Origin: Channallabes apus
Taxonomy: Eukaryota; Chordata; Actinopteri; Siluriformes; Clariidae
Length of the DNA: 64,000 nt
Assembly (NCBI GenBank): GCA_030522415.1
Contig: CM060126.1
Location: 5,024,145-5,088,144, forward strand
Direction: 5' to 3'
The notes under the pieces are model-generated. The model did no database searches and was not told the DNA's origin. It saw only the letters and a list, made by a program, of their open reading frames with translations. This document shows, one piece after another, positions 55,513 to 64,000 of this stretch. The stretch's first letter is position 1. Each line of letters starts with the position of its first letter. Both the position numbers and the translations under genes were made by a program.

Positions 55513-55870
55513 GTCATTTAAAATTTTACTGTCATTATATTATATTATGAGTGACAGTAAGTGAGGGAATATAATATAATGACAGTAAAAGTCTGTTTAT
55601 TTAAGTATATTTATGTTTTAAATAAAAAAATAATTAAGTTTCTTTTAACATAAATATATAAATAAATGAAATACATAAATACAGAAAAACTATTTTATTA
55701 TTATACAATAAATAATTGAATAAATGTAATAAATAAATGTGTAAATAAATATTCACGCTTCTAAAAAATGTTTTTTTCTTTTCCTTTTTTTTTCCTATAA
55801 ACAGTATATTCTTATTTAGAATTTATATTTCTGAATTCCCTATATATAGATTGTATGTAAACACTCACAC
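55513..55870. other. No gene seen; AT-rich
   Basis: A/T-rich DNA with an imperfect inverted word pair (TATTATATTATGAGTGACAG and ATATAATATAATGACAG) near 55536-55586. Confidence 0.45.
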
Positions 55871-55873
55871 AAA

Positions 55874-55874
<1 letters not shown>

Positions 55875-55910
<36 letters not shown>

Positions 55911-56132
55911 ATGCTTCACACCTGTCTGCTCCTGTCCGGCATCTAAGCTCCAGGTGTGTGTTTTTGTGTTGTGTGTGCCAACGGTTTGCCCATCAATCGC
56001 TGACAGCTGACAGTTTAATTTGAGCATCCAGCCAGGTCATTACTGAGGCACGAGATCAGCCAATCGCATCACTGATCAATAACAAAGAGAAGGAGAGAGA
56101 GAGAGTGAGAGAGAGATAAAGGTGGCTGAGCA

Positions 56133-56165
<33 letters not shown>

Positions 56166-56253
56166 TTGTAAGAGGGTAGTCATGTATGTGAAGGTCAGTT
56201 GACAAACAGGCTGTCATATACACAAAGATGGGAGGTTGCACACATCTACACCT

Positions 56254-56285
<32 letters not shown>
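55875..56285. repeat. CA, GA, GT microsatellites around a candidate regulatory block
   Basis: (CA)n at 55877-55908, (GA)n at 56092-56113, (GT)n at 56132-56160 and (CA)n at 56255-56282. The repeat-free part 55985-56080 has two TGACAG words (TALE/MEIS-like) and CCAATCGCATCACTGATCAA. Confidence 0.85.
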
Positions 56286-57147
56286 CATGTCTCCAAGCAC
56301 GCACCTAGAATTCAGATGAAATCATAGTACTGTATCTGTCAGACAAAACACTAAGGTCAGCGAGGTCGTGACCCCCAAGCTGACCTCTGAGCATTTTATG
56401 ATGAATATTACATTTCATAAGCTCATGAATGTCATTCTGTCCTGGAGTTTGTGGAGGAACCGATGGACCTGATGCCTTCTATGCTGCAGATGAGTTCGAT
56501 CAGTCCATCCTGTTGCACATCGGAGAGAGAGAGATTGTATCTGTCTCAGACTGAGCTGGAAGAGACAGACGAAAAGGGACGAATGCATCACAGGAAAAGG
56601 AAGTGGGAGAGAGAGAGAGAGAGAGTCACGCAGGGACAGATATAGAAAGAGGGAGTGACGGGGGGATGATGGAGAGCTCAACAAGCTGAGGATAAAAAGA
56701 TTACGAAACGATACAGCGTGAGGAAACGGGAGAAATTCGGAGTATGTTTTATAGAATAATGAATCGATATGAACAGGTTTATTCTCACTCGGATGCTGGA
56801 AGGAAGATTTAGTCCTGTACATATTACCCATCATGCACTGTGAGGGCTGTCTCAGCATCATGGACGTTGGTATAGAATTGATATTGAAAGGTAGATTGAT
56901 TTTGATGAAATGATGACGAAACAAAGTTGACTACATGACGATGGAGCAACGTTAAACAGACGTTACAGAATGTTGCAAAAAAATGACTTTTTGACTAAAA
57001 TTGTAGGGAACCAGGGCTCGGTTTGAGGGGGGATGCAGGGTGGGGTGGTGGCATCCCCCATGTTGAAAAAAACCCACTCAAACCGTGCCCTCTGTAAAAC
57101 CACCGTCCCCGTTAGCATCCCCTTTAGATTGATTATGATGTGTTTTT
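56286..57147. other. Intron DNA; no gene seen
   Basis: Unique DNA, with GA-rich patches at 56522-56534 and 56606-56625. Open frames up to 169 residues on the minus strand have no family match and cross simple repeats. Confidence 0.4.
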
Positions 57148-57620
57148 GGGCCTCTGAGTGGCGCAGTGGTAAAGTGCTCGCCCTATCATCCGGAGATCGC
57201 TGGTTCGGTACCCAGGTGATGCTGTAACCTCTCACAGCCGGAGGTCTAGAGAGAGCTGATTGGCCGAGCTCTCTCAGAGGGGAGGGATGAGATGTACTCG
57301 TGCTCCCACATTAATACGGCTCTACAAACCATTCAGGGGCGACTGTGAGCTCCTGTAAGCGGAGGGAGCAGATGGCGCTGTCCTCCGAGTGTGTTACTCC
57401 GCCCCCAACTCTAGGATCTCAACGGTGCGTGAGCGAGCAGATCGAAAAGATGGTCGGTGACATCACGTGGGTCGGAGGAATCACATGATAGTCTACAGCC
57501 CTCCCGACTGGATGGTGCTAGAAGCTTAATGTGGGAGCCCCCTAGCGACTAGAGCCCCCTAGCGACTGGGAGGAACTGGACATTACTAAATTAGGGAGAA
57601 AAATCGGGTGGGAAAAAAAA
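57148..57620 (+). mobile_element. SINE-B, copy 2
   Basis: GAGTGGCGCAGTGGTAAAGT (A-box) and TCGCTGGTTCGGTACC (B-box) lead to the same blocks as copy 1 at 13997-14440: CTCACAGCCGGAGGTCTAGA, GAGTGTGTTACTCCGCCCCC and ACTAAATTAGGGAGAAAAAT. A local CCCCCTAGCGACTAGAG/CCCCCTAGCGACTGGG duplication sits near its 3' end. An A-run follows. Confidence 0.82.
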
Positions 57621-57880
57621 TAGTAAAATTTCATTATGATGAAATTATGATGTGTTTTATGTCAGATTTGTCATGAAAATGAAATATTAAAACTCTCAAC
57701 GTATGATCATCTACGGACTAACAATAACGGCGATTAGCCAATCAGAAATCAATACTGTAACGCGGTGCTCACAAGCCCACGCAAGTTTGTATCATTTTTC
57801 TTTTGATATATTTCAAAAAGAAGAGAACTGAAGAGTTACATTTCATTACTAATGTTTATGTAGATTTTTATTCTACTCTA

Positions 57881-58378
57881 AAACCCTATTCGGACGGGAC
57901 TAGTTTTCCAAACGACGGTTGAGTTTGAATTTTTTTCAGACGACGTCCGTCATTTCATGTCTGCATTCGGACGGGACTAACGTCTCCGTGTTTATTACGG
58001 AGGGAGGAGTGTCTGTGTTTTACATGTGGGTGTTGCACAAGACCACATGTCCACATCTACATCCATTATTGGTGAGCAAACTTGAATACCGGCGCGCTAG
58101 TGATAGTACGGTAGCTCACGTTGACCAAAACTCAAAAGAAAACGCGTTTTGGAAAAAAACACATTTTCAGCAATCACAGACATTCACATTCGGACGGGAT
58201 TCGGTTTATCAGAGGACCTCCGAGTTTGCTGTAATTTGCTCTGAGATTTTTACAGAGGTCGTGTGAGAGAAAGACAGACATGGCAGATTCGGACGGGATT
58301 AAAATCACAAAGTACGTCTGTGAAACAGAAATTTCTCTAACGGCCCCTTGTAAAACTAGTCCCGTCCGAAACGGGCTC
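57881..58378. mobile_element. MITE of 498 bp with repeated subterminal motif
   Basis: The left end AAACCCTATTCGGACGGGAC and the inverted right end GAGCCCGTTTCGGACGGGAC form terminal inverted repeats of about 30 bp. TA lies on both sides (57879-57880, 58379-58380). The motif ATTCGGACGGGA recurs inside at 57965, 58188 and 58287. A 115-residue open frame inside has no recognised domain. The superfamily is not assigned. Confidence 0.78.
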
Positions 58379-58384
58379 TAGTCT

Positions 58385-58790
58385 CCTCCGCAGATGAAAG
58401 TCATGGAAAGGATCAAATCATAGTTTTGTCAATTTCATGTATAAATGCATGTGTTGTGTTTTGATGGCTCCAAGTTGATTTAATTAAGCGTATATTTTGT
58501 ATTTGTGTCTTTGCTAATTTTATGTACAAAAATTTTAAGTTCAAAGCGAAATGCGCAAAGTCAGCAAAGCAACCAACATGTTGTCTGAGATGAGTTAACA
58601 CATTTCTGGAAGCGTTAAATGAACATTTTCTTAGAAAAAATAAATAAAAAAAAGGCAAACTCTTAAGAGTTAAGAGCTAACCGGCGGCTCCGTCATGAAA
58701 TGAGTTTATCGGATCGTGTCCTGACTGAATCTAATACATAACTGCAACTTTTAAACCGTGTTTTAGACCTGGAGAAAAGGAAAAACGCCG
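58385..58790. other. No gene seen
   Basis: Intron DNA without repeats or exons. Confidence 0.4.
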
Positions 58791-58794
58791 TTCT

Positions 58795-59160
58795 GAGTTT
58801 TATTTGATGGCGGCGTTTAATCAGACGCCTGTCGAAGGGAATTGGGCGAGGCCCGTGTCGCTAATCCGGCGGGCGGGGAGGTTCGCGTCGGACGGCCGTT
58901 GCAGGAGAAATGTAATTTCTCTCCTCCGTGATTTGATCAGGAGCCGGGGAGCGAGGAGAACGAGTGTAAATGTTTAAAGAGAGAGTGGGCGAGAAGAGAA
59001 GAGAAAAGAGGCGGAATGCTATTACAGGTGTCCCTGGTGCGCACGCCACTGTCTGCAGTGCATTGTGGGTATTAATCTAATTCCGAGTCGGGATCCGTTG
59101 CTGATTGGACAAATTGTGCAGAGGGTCGAGGTTTCGGGCTCTGAAATTGATTGTTGCAAG
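58795..59160. promoter_or_regulatory. Candidate intronic regulatory block
   Basis: CpG-containing, repeat-free stretch (GATGGCGGCGTTTAATCAGA, GGAGAAATGTAATTTCTCTCC hairpin-like palindrome at 58903-58923, GCAGTGCATTGTGGGTATTA). Its composition differs from the AT-rich surroundings. Role inferred. Confidence 0.33.
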
Positions 59161-59189
59161 AACATTGGATATGTATGTGTTTTATATTA

Positions 59190-59192
59190 AGT

Positions 59193-59223
<31 letters not shown>

Positions 59224-59380
59224 CAAAAGAGACAGAAAACAAAATTTTTTTCCCCCAGTGGCAAAGAAAGAAAGTTTCAGCACGTATAATTGAATAGGAT
59301 TGTAAAAGTGAAAGGTGAAAGATTAAAGGTCAGTCACTCCGAGGTACAGAACTACTGCCTCTGGTTTTAGCCCGCTGTGT

Positions 59381-59430
<50 letters not shown>
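59190..59430. repeat. (GT)n microsatellites
   Basis: GT at 59191-59217 and 59376-59428. Confidence 0.94.
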
Positions 59431-59431
<1 letters not shown>

Positions 59432-59599
59432 AAAAGTTTTTTATTTCAATTCTACTCAGTTACAAAGTTATAAAAGGTAAAAAGGGGCGTGTCCAATCGA
59501 GCTTTTGGTGTACTATGAATAAACAGCAGTGCATTGTGGGTAAAACTATCCTCCGTTCTTTTCATCTTTTCATCAATCACTATCCATCCACTTGCCATG

Positions 59600-59775
59600 T
59601 ACTCTGATCTCTCTGTGTGTCTTTCTTTCTGTCTTCTTCTTACCCTCCATCCATTTCAATATACTCTCATCTCTTCTTTCTTTCTTTCTTTCTTTCTTTC
59701 CATCAATCTCTATCTGTCCACTTGCTCTTATCTCTTCTTTCTTTCCTTCTTTCTTTCTTTCTTTCTTTCTTTCTT
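59600..59775. repeat. (CTTT)n-rich tracts with a repeated word
   Basis: CTTT runs at 59674-59700 and 59737-59773. CATCTCTTC/ATCCATCC-type words between them recur (59640-59670, 59700-59735, 59775-59800), a small higher-order arrangement like the one at 61.7-63.2 kb. Confidence 0.85.
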
Positions 59776-59996
59776 CTCATCACCCTCTATCCATCCGCTT
59801 GCAGTGTGTCCTCATCTTTCCCTTCACATTGTTCTTTCTTCCCACTTTTTCTTATTCGTTTCTTTTTTGCTTTATTTGTTCTTAAGGTCTTTCCTCCTCA
59901 CGTAGGATCTTTTACTTCTTTTCTTTCCTTTTGGCTGGATTTATTTATAAAATATTCTTTGACACCTTGTTTTTATGCATTCCTTTTCTACCTCCT

Positions 59997-59999
<3 letters not shown>

Positions 60000-60039
<40 letters not shown>

Positions 60040-60100
60040 CACACACAGGCATTTTAACTATTACATCTGTCCAAAGGCTTCATTACTCATGTCCAGTCCA

Positions 60101-60159
<59 letters not shown>

Positions 60160-60264
60160 ATGGAAATCATCACATGTGAGTCAGAGGTCAGCCTCATTAC
60201 CCAGTCTTAGTGCAAACTTTCAGACCTGTGTTTAATATGATGACGCTGTGGAAGGGGCCTGTTC

Positions 60265-60306
<42 letters not shown>

Positions 60307-60395
60307 CTGTCACGCTCTGTCTGCAAATGTATTTGTGAATAAAACATGACCTGACCCTTCAAAGTGGCCTCTCGTGTCTTTTATAAACTCCAGCA

Positions 60396-60462
<67 letters not shown>

Positions 60463-60530
60463 CATCAGGTTGTAGAATTAATGTACATGCTTTTCCAGTT
60501 CCCGATTTAGATGATTTAAATGCTGCTGTA

Positions 60531-60596
<66 letters not shown>

Positions 60597-60858
60597 TGGA
60601 CGTGTGTGTTTGACTTACACATGACGGGTGTTTCCTGATGTTAAACATCTCTACATAAAGCTATTAGAGAACAGGGGCTCTATTCATTCACACAGGAGTG
60701 ATACACTCACACTCACACACACACACACACACACACACGCATACCATTCCACGATTTCGTCACACAGGCCTACACTTGTGGCACTCTTTCAGTCACACGC
60801 AATGATCCACCTGCGAATACAATGTTTTCAGATACACACACATGTGTCATTTTATCTA

Positions 60859-60899
<41 letters not shown>

Positions 60900-60981
60900 A
60901 TAAAGTTTATTCCACGATACTGACATGTGACAGAAAACTCTGTTCCTGTTTAAAGACTTCCTAGGTGGTCGATAGCTCTCT

Positions 60982-61043
<62 letters not shown>

Positions 61044-61149
61044 GAACCACTCAGCATGACACACAAGGACCAGCCTTGACATTGGACATAAACAGACATG
61101 AGTCCTACTGAAGGAGGTCATTGTCTACTTGCATGTATGCAGGGTCTAC

Positions 61150-61208
<59 letters not shown>

Positions 61209-61437
61209 ATCGATGTTTTCATATTCAAAGCGTTATGTCATTGAGGGCATGAGGGCAACTGAAGCCTTCCCCCGGAAACTCAGGGCACAAGACAGGGTAC
61301 ACCCTGAATCTCAGAGCAAAATCCCACATACATCCAGTCATACACTATGGCAGTGGTTCTCAACCCTGGGTCTCTGAAGAACCGACAGCACCTTGTCTTT
61401 TCCCATGTTTTTCATTTCCTGTGTATTTAATTTTGTG

Positions 61438-61480
<43 letters not shown>
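60000..61480. repeat. Dense cluster of inverted CA and GT microsatellites
   Basis: CA at 60000-60038, 60101-60156, 60269-60304, 60397-60461, 60711-60739 and 60862-60898. GT at 60535-60597, 60985-61040, 61154-61204 and 61441-61479. Ten tracts of about 28-65 bp in 1.5 kb. Confidence 0.95.
61258..61350 (-). mobile_element. SINE-A fragment
   Basis: CAGGGCACAAGACAGGGTACA, CCCTGAAT and CAGTCATACACTATGG keep the order of the SINE-A middle. Short and diverged. Confidence 0.5.
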
Positions 61481-61482
<2 letters not shown>

Positions 61483-61689
61483 GAGATGATTTGTGTAGTC
61501 TGTTTAGTCTGCTGGTTACTGCATGCTGATCCAGGTGATGTCACTGGCCGTGTCCTGGCCGTGCAGACGAGGTGATAAGGAGTGTGCAGGTCACGCTCGC
61601 ACCTGTTCATCTATCAATCCTCAGCACTCAACCATCACACACACATTGTGTCAGTTGTGTGTATGTATTTGTGTGCGTGTGTGTGTCCT

Positions 61690-61929
61690 GGTCTGCTTTC
61701 TGTCTATCTTTTTTCTTTTCTTTTCTAAATCTGATTATTCTATAAATCTTTCATTCTATATTTCTTTTTTTTTTTTTAATTTCTTTCTTCAGTTCATCAT
61801 CTAATATGATCTCTTCTTCTTGTCGATTTAATCCTTTTTTTTTTATTTTGTTTTATTTTCTTGTCTTTCTGTCACTTTTTTTCTACATTTCTTCTTTTAT
61901 TTTTATCTCCGTTCCAGCTGCATTGATTT

Positions 61930-61965
<36 letters not shown>

Positions 61966-62265
61966 TATCTCACCATTTTCTGGTGTCTCTTCTGTTTCTC
62001 CACATTTTGTTATTCTTTCGTTCTTTTCTTCACCTTATCATTCTTTAAATTTCTTTGCATCTTATTCTCTAATTATTCTTTCTTTCTTTCTATCTTGCTA
62101 TTTTCCAAATTTTCTTTCTTTCTTTTTTTTCATTCTTTCTTTCTATCATCATTTTTTGTTGTGTCATCTGTCTCTTCACATTTTGTTATTCTTTCTTTCC
62201 TTCTTTTCTTTTCTTTTCTTATCTCGTCATCCTCAAAATTGTATTGCATCTCCTTCTCTAATTAC

Positions 62266-62310
<45 letters not shown>

Positions 62311-63230
62311 AGTTCATCATCTAATTTTCTCTCTTCTTCTTGTCTATCTAATCCTTTTTTTATTTTGTCTTTTTTGTTGTCTTTCTGTCATTATTATTTT
62401 TTTCTATATTTCTTCTTATTTTTATCTCCTTTATAGCTGCACTGATTTTCTTTCTTTCTTTTTCTTTTTTTTCTCTATCTCACCATTTTCTCTTCTCTTT
62501 TCTTTCTTTTTCGTTTTTTCTTTCGTTCACCCTTTTCTGGTGTCTCTTCTGTTTCCCCACATTTTGTCATTCTTTCATTCTTTCTATCTTACTATTTTCC
62601 AAATTTTCCTTCTTTCTTTTTCTTTTTTTCATTCTTTCTTTCTTTCATCATTTTTTGTTGTGTCTTCTGTCTCTTCACATTTTGTTATTCTTTCTTTCCT
62701 TCTTTTCTTTTCTTTTCTTATCTCATCATCCTCAAAATTGTATTGCATCTCCTTCTCTAATTACTCTTTCTTTCTTTCTTCAGTTCATCATCTAATTTTA
62801 TCTCTTCTTCTTGTCTATCTAATCCTTTTTTTATTTTGTCTTTTTTGTTGTCTTTCTGTCATTATTTTTTTTCTATATTTCTTCTTATTTTTATCTCCTT
62901 TCCAGCTGCACTGATTTTCTTTCTTTCTTTCTTTTTCTTTTTTTTCTGATCTCATCATTCTCTAACTCTTACCTCCTCTCCATCTCTAATTATTCTTTCT
63001 TTCTTTCTCTTTTTTTTCCTCTCTCACCATTTTCTCTTCTCTTTTCTTTCTTTTTCGTTTTTTCTTTCGTTCACCCTTTTCTGGTGTCTCTTCTGTTTCC
63101 CCACATTTTGTCATTCATTCATTCTTTTCTACATCTTATCATATCATTCTTTAAATTGTATTGCATCTCCTTCTCTAATTACTCTTTCTTTCCTTTTTCT
63201 TTCTTTCTTTCTGTCTAATATACCTTTATA
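61690..63230. repeat. TTTC-rich higher-order tandem repeat
   Basis: About 1.5 kb of pyrimidine-rich DNA in which a roughly 500-bp unit repeats three times. The word CAGTTCATCATCTAAT appears at 61790, 62310 and 62781. Each time it is followed by TCTCTTCTTCTTGT, TAATCCTTTTTTT, GTCTTTCTGTCA and CAGCTGCA(C/T)TGATTTTC. The block TTTTCTGGTGTCTCTTCTGTTT recurs at about 61978, 62535 and 63078. (CTTT)n runs separate the words. The 252- and 113-residue open frames across it are repeat artefacts. Confidence 0.9.
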
Positions 63231-63312
63231 AATTAGATCTTATATTTGACCTCTTCTCCCTCCTTTAACTACATCAGCTCACTCCATTCAGGTGGCTCTC
63301 TCACCTTTTCCA

Positions 63313-63317
<5 letters not shown>

Positions 63318-63362
<45 letters not shown>
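63318..63362. repeat. (CT)n microsatellite
   Basis: About 22 CT units. Confidence 0.95.
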
Positions 63363-63364
<2 letters not shown>

Positions 63365-63365
<1 letters not shown>

Positions 63366-63560
63366 GTGGGAACGAGTTTTGGATGCGGCTCTAAGTGGAG
63401 GTCATTGTACGCCTCTTAGATTAGCTCGGCCCTAAAGCACCATTGTGCGCTGAATGGCCGTCTCTTCCTCCTGTCACTCAGAGATCGGCTCCGCCCACCG
63501 CCTGCCTGCCCGCTAAGAGGCTTATCTCGGCTCAAAAGAGCGAGGGAGTTAGAGGAGAGA
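63365..63560. promoter_or_regulatory. Candidate intronic regulatory block
   Basis: Repeat-free, GC-richer text (CGGCTCTAAGTGGAGGTCAT, GAGATCGGCTCCGCCCACCG with a GC-box-like core) between two pyrimidine repeats. Role inferred. Confidence 0.3.
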
Positions 63561-63968
63561 AAGAATGAGAGAGGAGAGAGAGGAGAGATGTAATGAAGCG
63601 TGTTTTTGACTGAACGACAGAATACTAGGGGCAGAGAGGACAGAGGACAGCTGCAGCACACCCCTCCCATTCTCTCAGTCTGTCTATCACTCTCTTTCTT
63701 TCTCTATTTTAATCTCGGATTGTCTATCCATCATTCACTTTCTCCACCACAGCCTGTGTGTCACTTTTAGTTTTTCTGTTGCCTTTTTTTCTCCCCCTGC
63801 TGTATCTGTTTATCTGCCTGTTTCGTTGATTTACGTTTAATTCATCCCTCGTTCTTTTTCTCTCTCTTTCTATCTGTTTTGTTTTCACGTGAAATCTTAC
63901 GGCTATTTTTGTTGGAAATCACTGAAGGTGCAAACAGTTCCTACTTTTACAAAGTGATCAGAGTATCA

Positions 63969-63970
<2 letters not shown>
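63561..63970. other. No gene seen; pyrimidine-rich
   Basis: GA- and CT-rich DNA without a supported exon. Confidence 0.4.

Positions 63971-64000
<30 letters not shown>
63971..64000. repeat. (GT)n microsatellite, cut by window end
   Basis: At least 15 GT units up to the last base. Confidence 0.93.

Noticed and set aside
56451..56924. Open frames of 64 (+) and 169 (-) residues
   Set aside because: Both cross GA repeats, overlap each other on opposite strands and show no domain or splice signals.
57919..58266. 115-residue open frame as a host gene
   Set aside because: It lies inside a MITE bounded by inverted repeats and contains the repeated subterminal motif.
60000..61480. CRISPR-like alternation of repeats and spacers
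   Set aside because: The repeats are CA and GT dinucleotide tracts of varying length with uneven spacers in a vertebrate genome. It is not a CRISPR array.
62156..62914. 252-residue open frame with Phe/Ser-rich, membrane-like protein
   Set aside because: It lies entirely within the TTTC higher-order repeat. The apparent hydrophobicity comes from TTC/TTT codons.

Overview
This window is vertebrate nuclear DNA from a ray-finned fish. The signs are dense dinucleotide microsatellites, Tc1/mariner and pogo-type DNA transposons, Rex1/L2-like, RTE-like and L1-like LINEs, a Ty3/gypsy chromodomain element and several tRNA-derived SINE families, with almost no host coding sequence. An otophysan such as a catfish is my guess from the repeat flavour, and that is inference only. 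I see no bacterial or plasmid features, no CRISPR array and no operon.

The one host protein-coding exon I can support is at 37905-37941 on the + strand. It encodes MRSKSRARKLTT and ends in a GTAGGT donor, which is the first coding exon of the PRDM3/PRDM16 family (long MDS1-EVI1 form of mecom, or prdm16). If that is right, positions 1-37.4 kb are the upstream intergenic region and 37942-64000 is the start of a very large first intron. Several unique, non-repeat blocks on both sides (near 20.2, 36.5, 37.3, 40.1, 44.4, 48.8, 56.0, 58.9 and 63.5 kb) are candidate regulatory elements. The only RNA gene I trust is a tRNA-Val(AAC) at 27454-27526 (-). It sits in a small local duplication whose second unit carries a broken copy.

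Layout. 0-1.25 kb: 3' half of a Rex1/L2-like LINE. 1.39-3.52 kb: a pogo-like MITE immediately followed by a nearly complete Tc1 transposon with one frameshift. 4.6-5.2 kb: SINE fragments. 5.7-6.3 kb: microsatellites. 7.3-9.6 kb: AT-rich degenerate tandem satellite with one SINE inserted. 9.7-13.6 kb: microsatellite-rich DNA with SINEs and a LINE tail. 14.0-14.45 kb: long SINE. 14.5-19.05 kb: decayed gypsy element (-). 20.7-21.4 kb: decayed Tc1. 23.15-25.9 kb: decayed RTE-like LINE ending in a Tc1 terminal fragment. 26.2-29.6 kb: two 5'-truncated SINEs, the tRNA-Val duplication and Tc1 remnants. 30.5-36.9 kb: microsatellites, SINEs, a MITE and AT-rich DNA. 37.4-38.2 kb: CpG-rich promoter and exon 1. 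38.2-51 kb: intron with pogo MITE copies and old SINEs. 51.08-54.25 kb: decayed L1-like LINE (-) with a nested SINE. 54.4-64 kb: microsatellites, a 498-bp MITE, a second long SINE and a 1.5-kb TTTC higher-order repeat.

The genes do not form a pathway. The window is mostly a record of successive mobile-element insertions around one developmental regulator. The most useful points for follow-up are exon 1, the tRNA-Val duplication, the higher-order tandem repeats and the SINE insertions with readable target-site duplications. I did not find a convincing new biological system.
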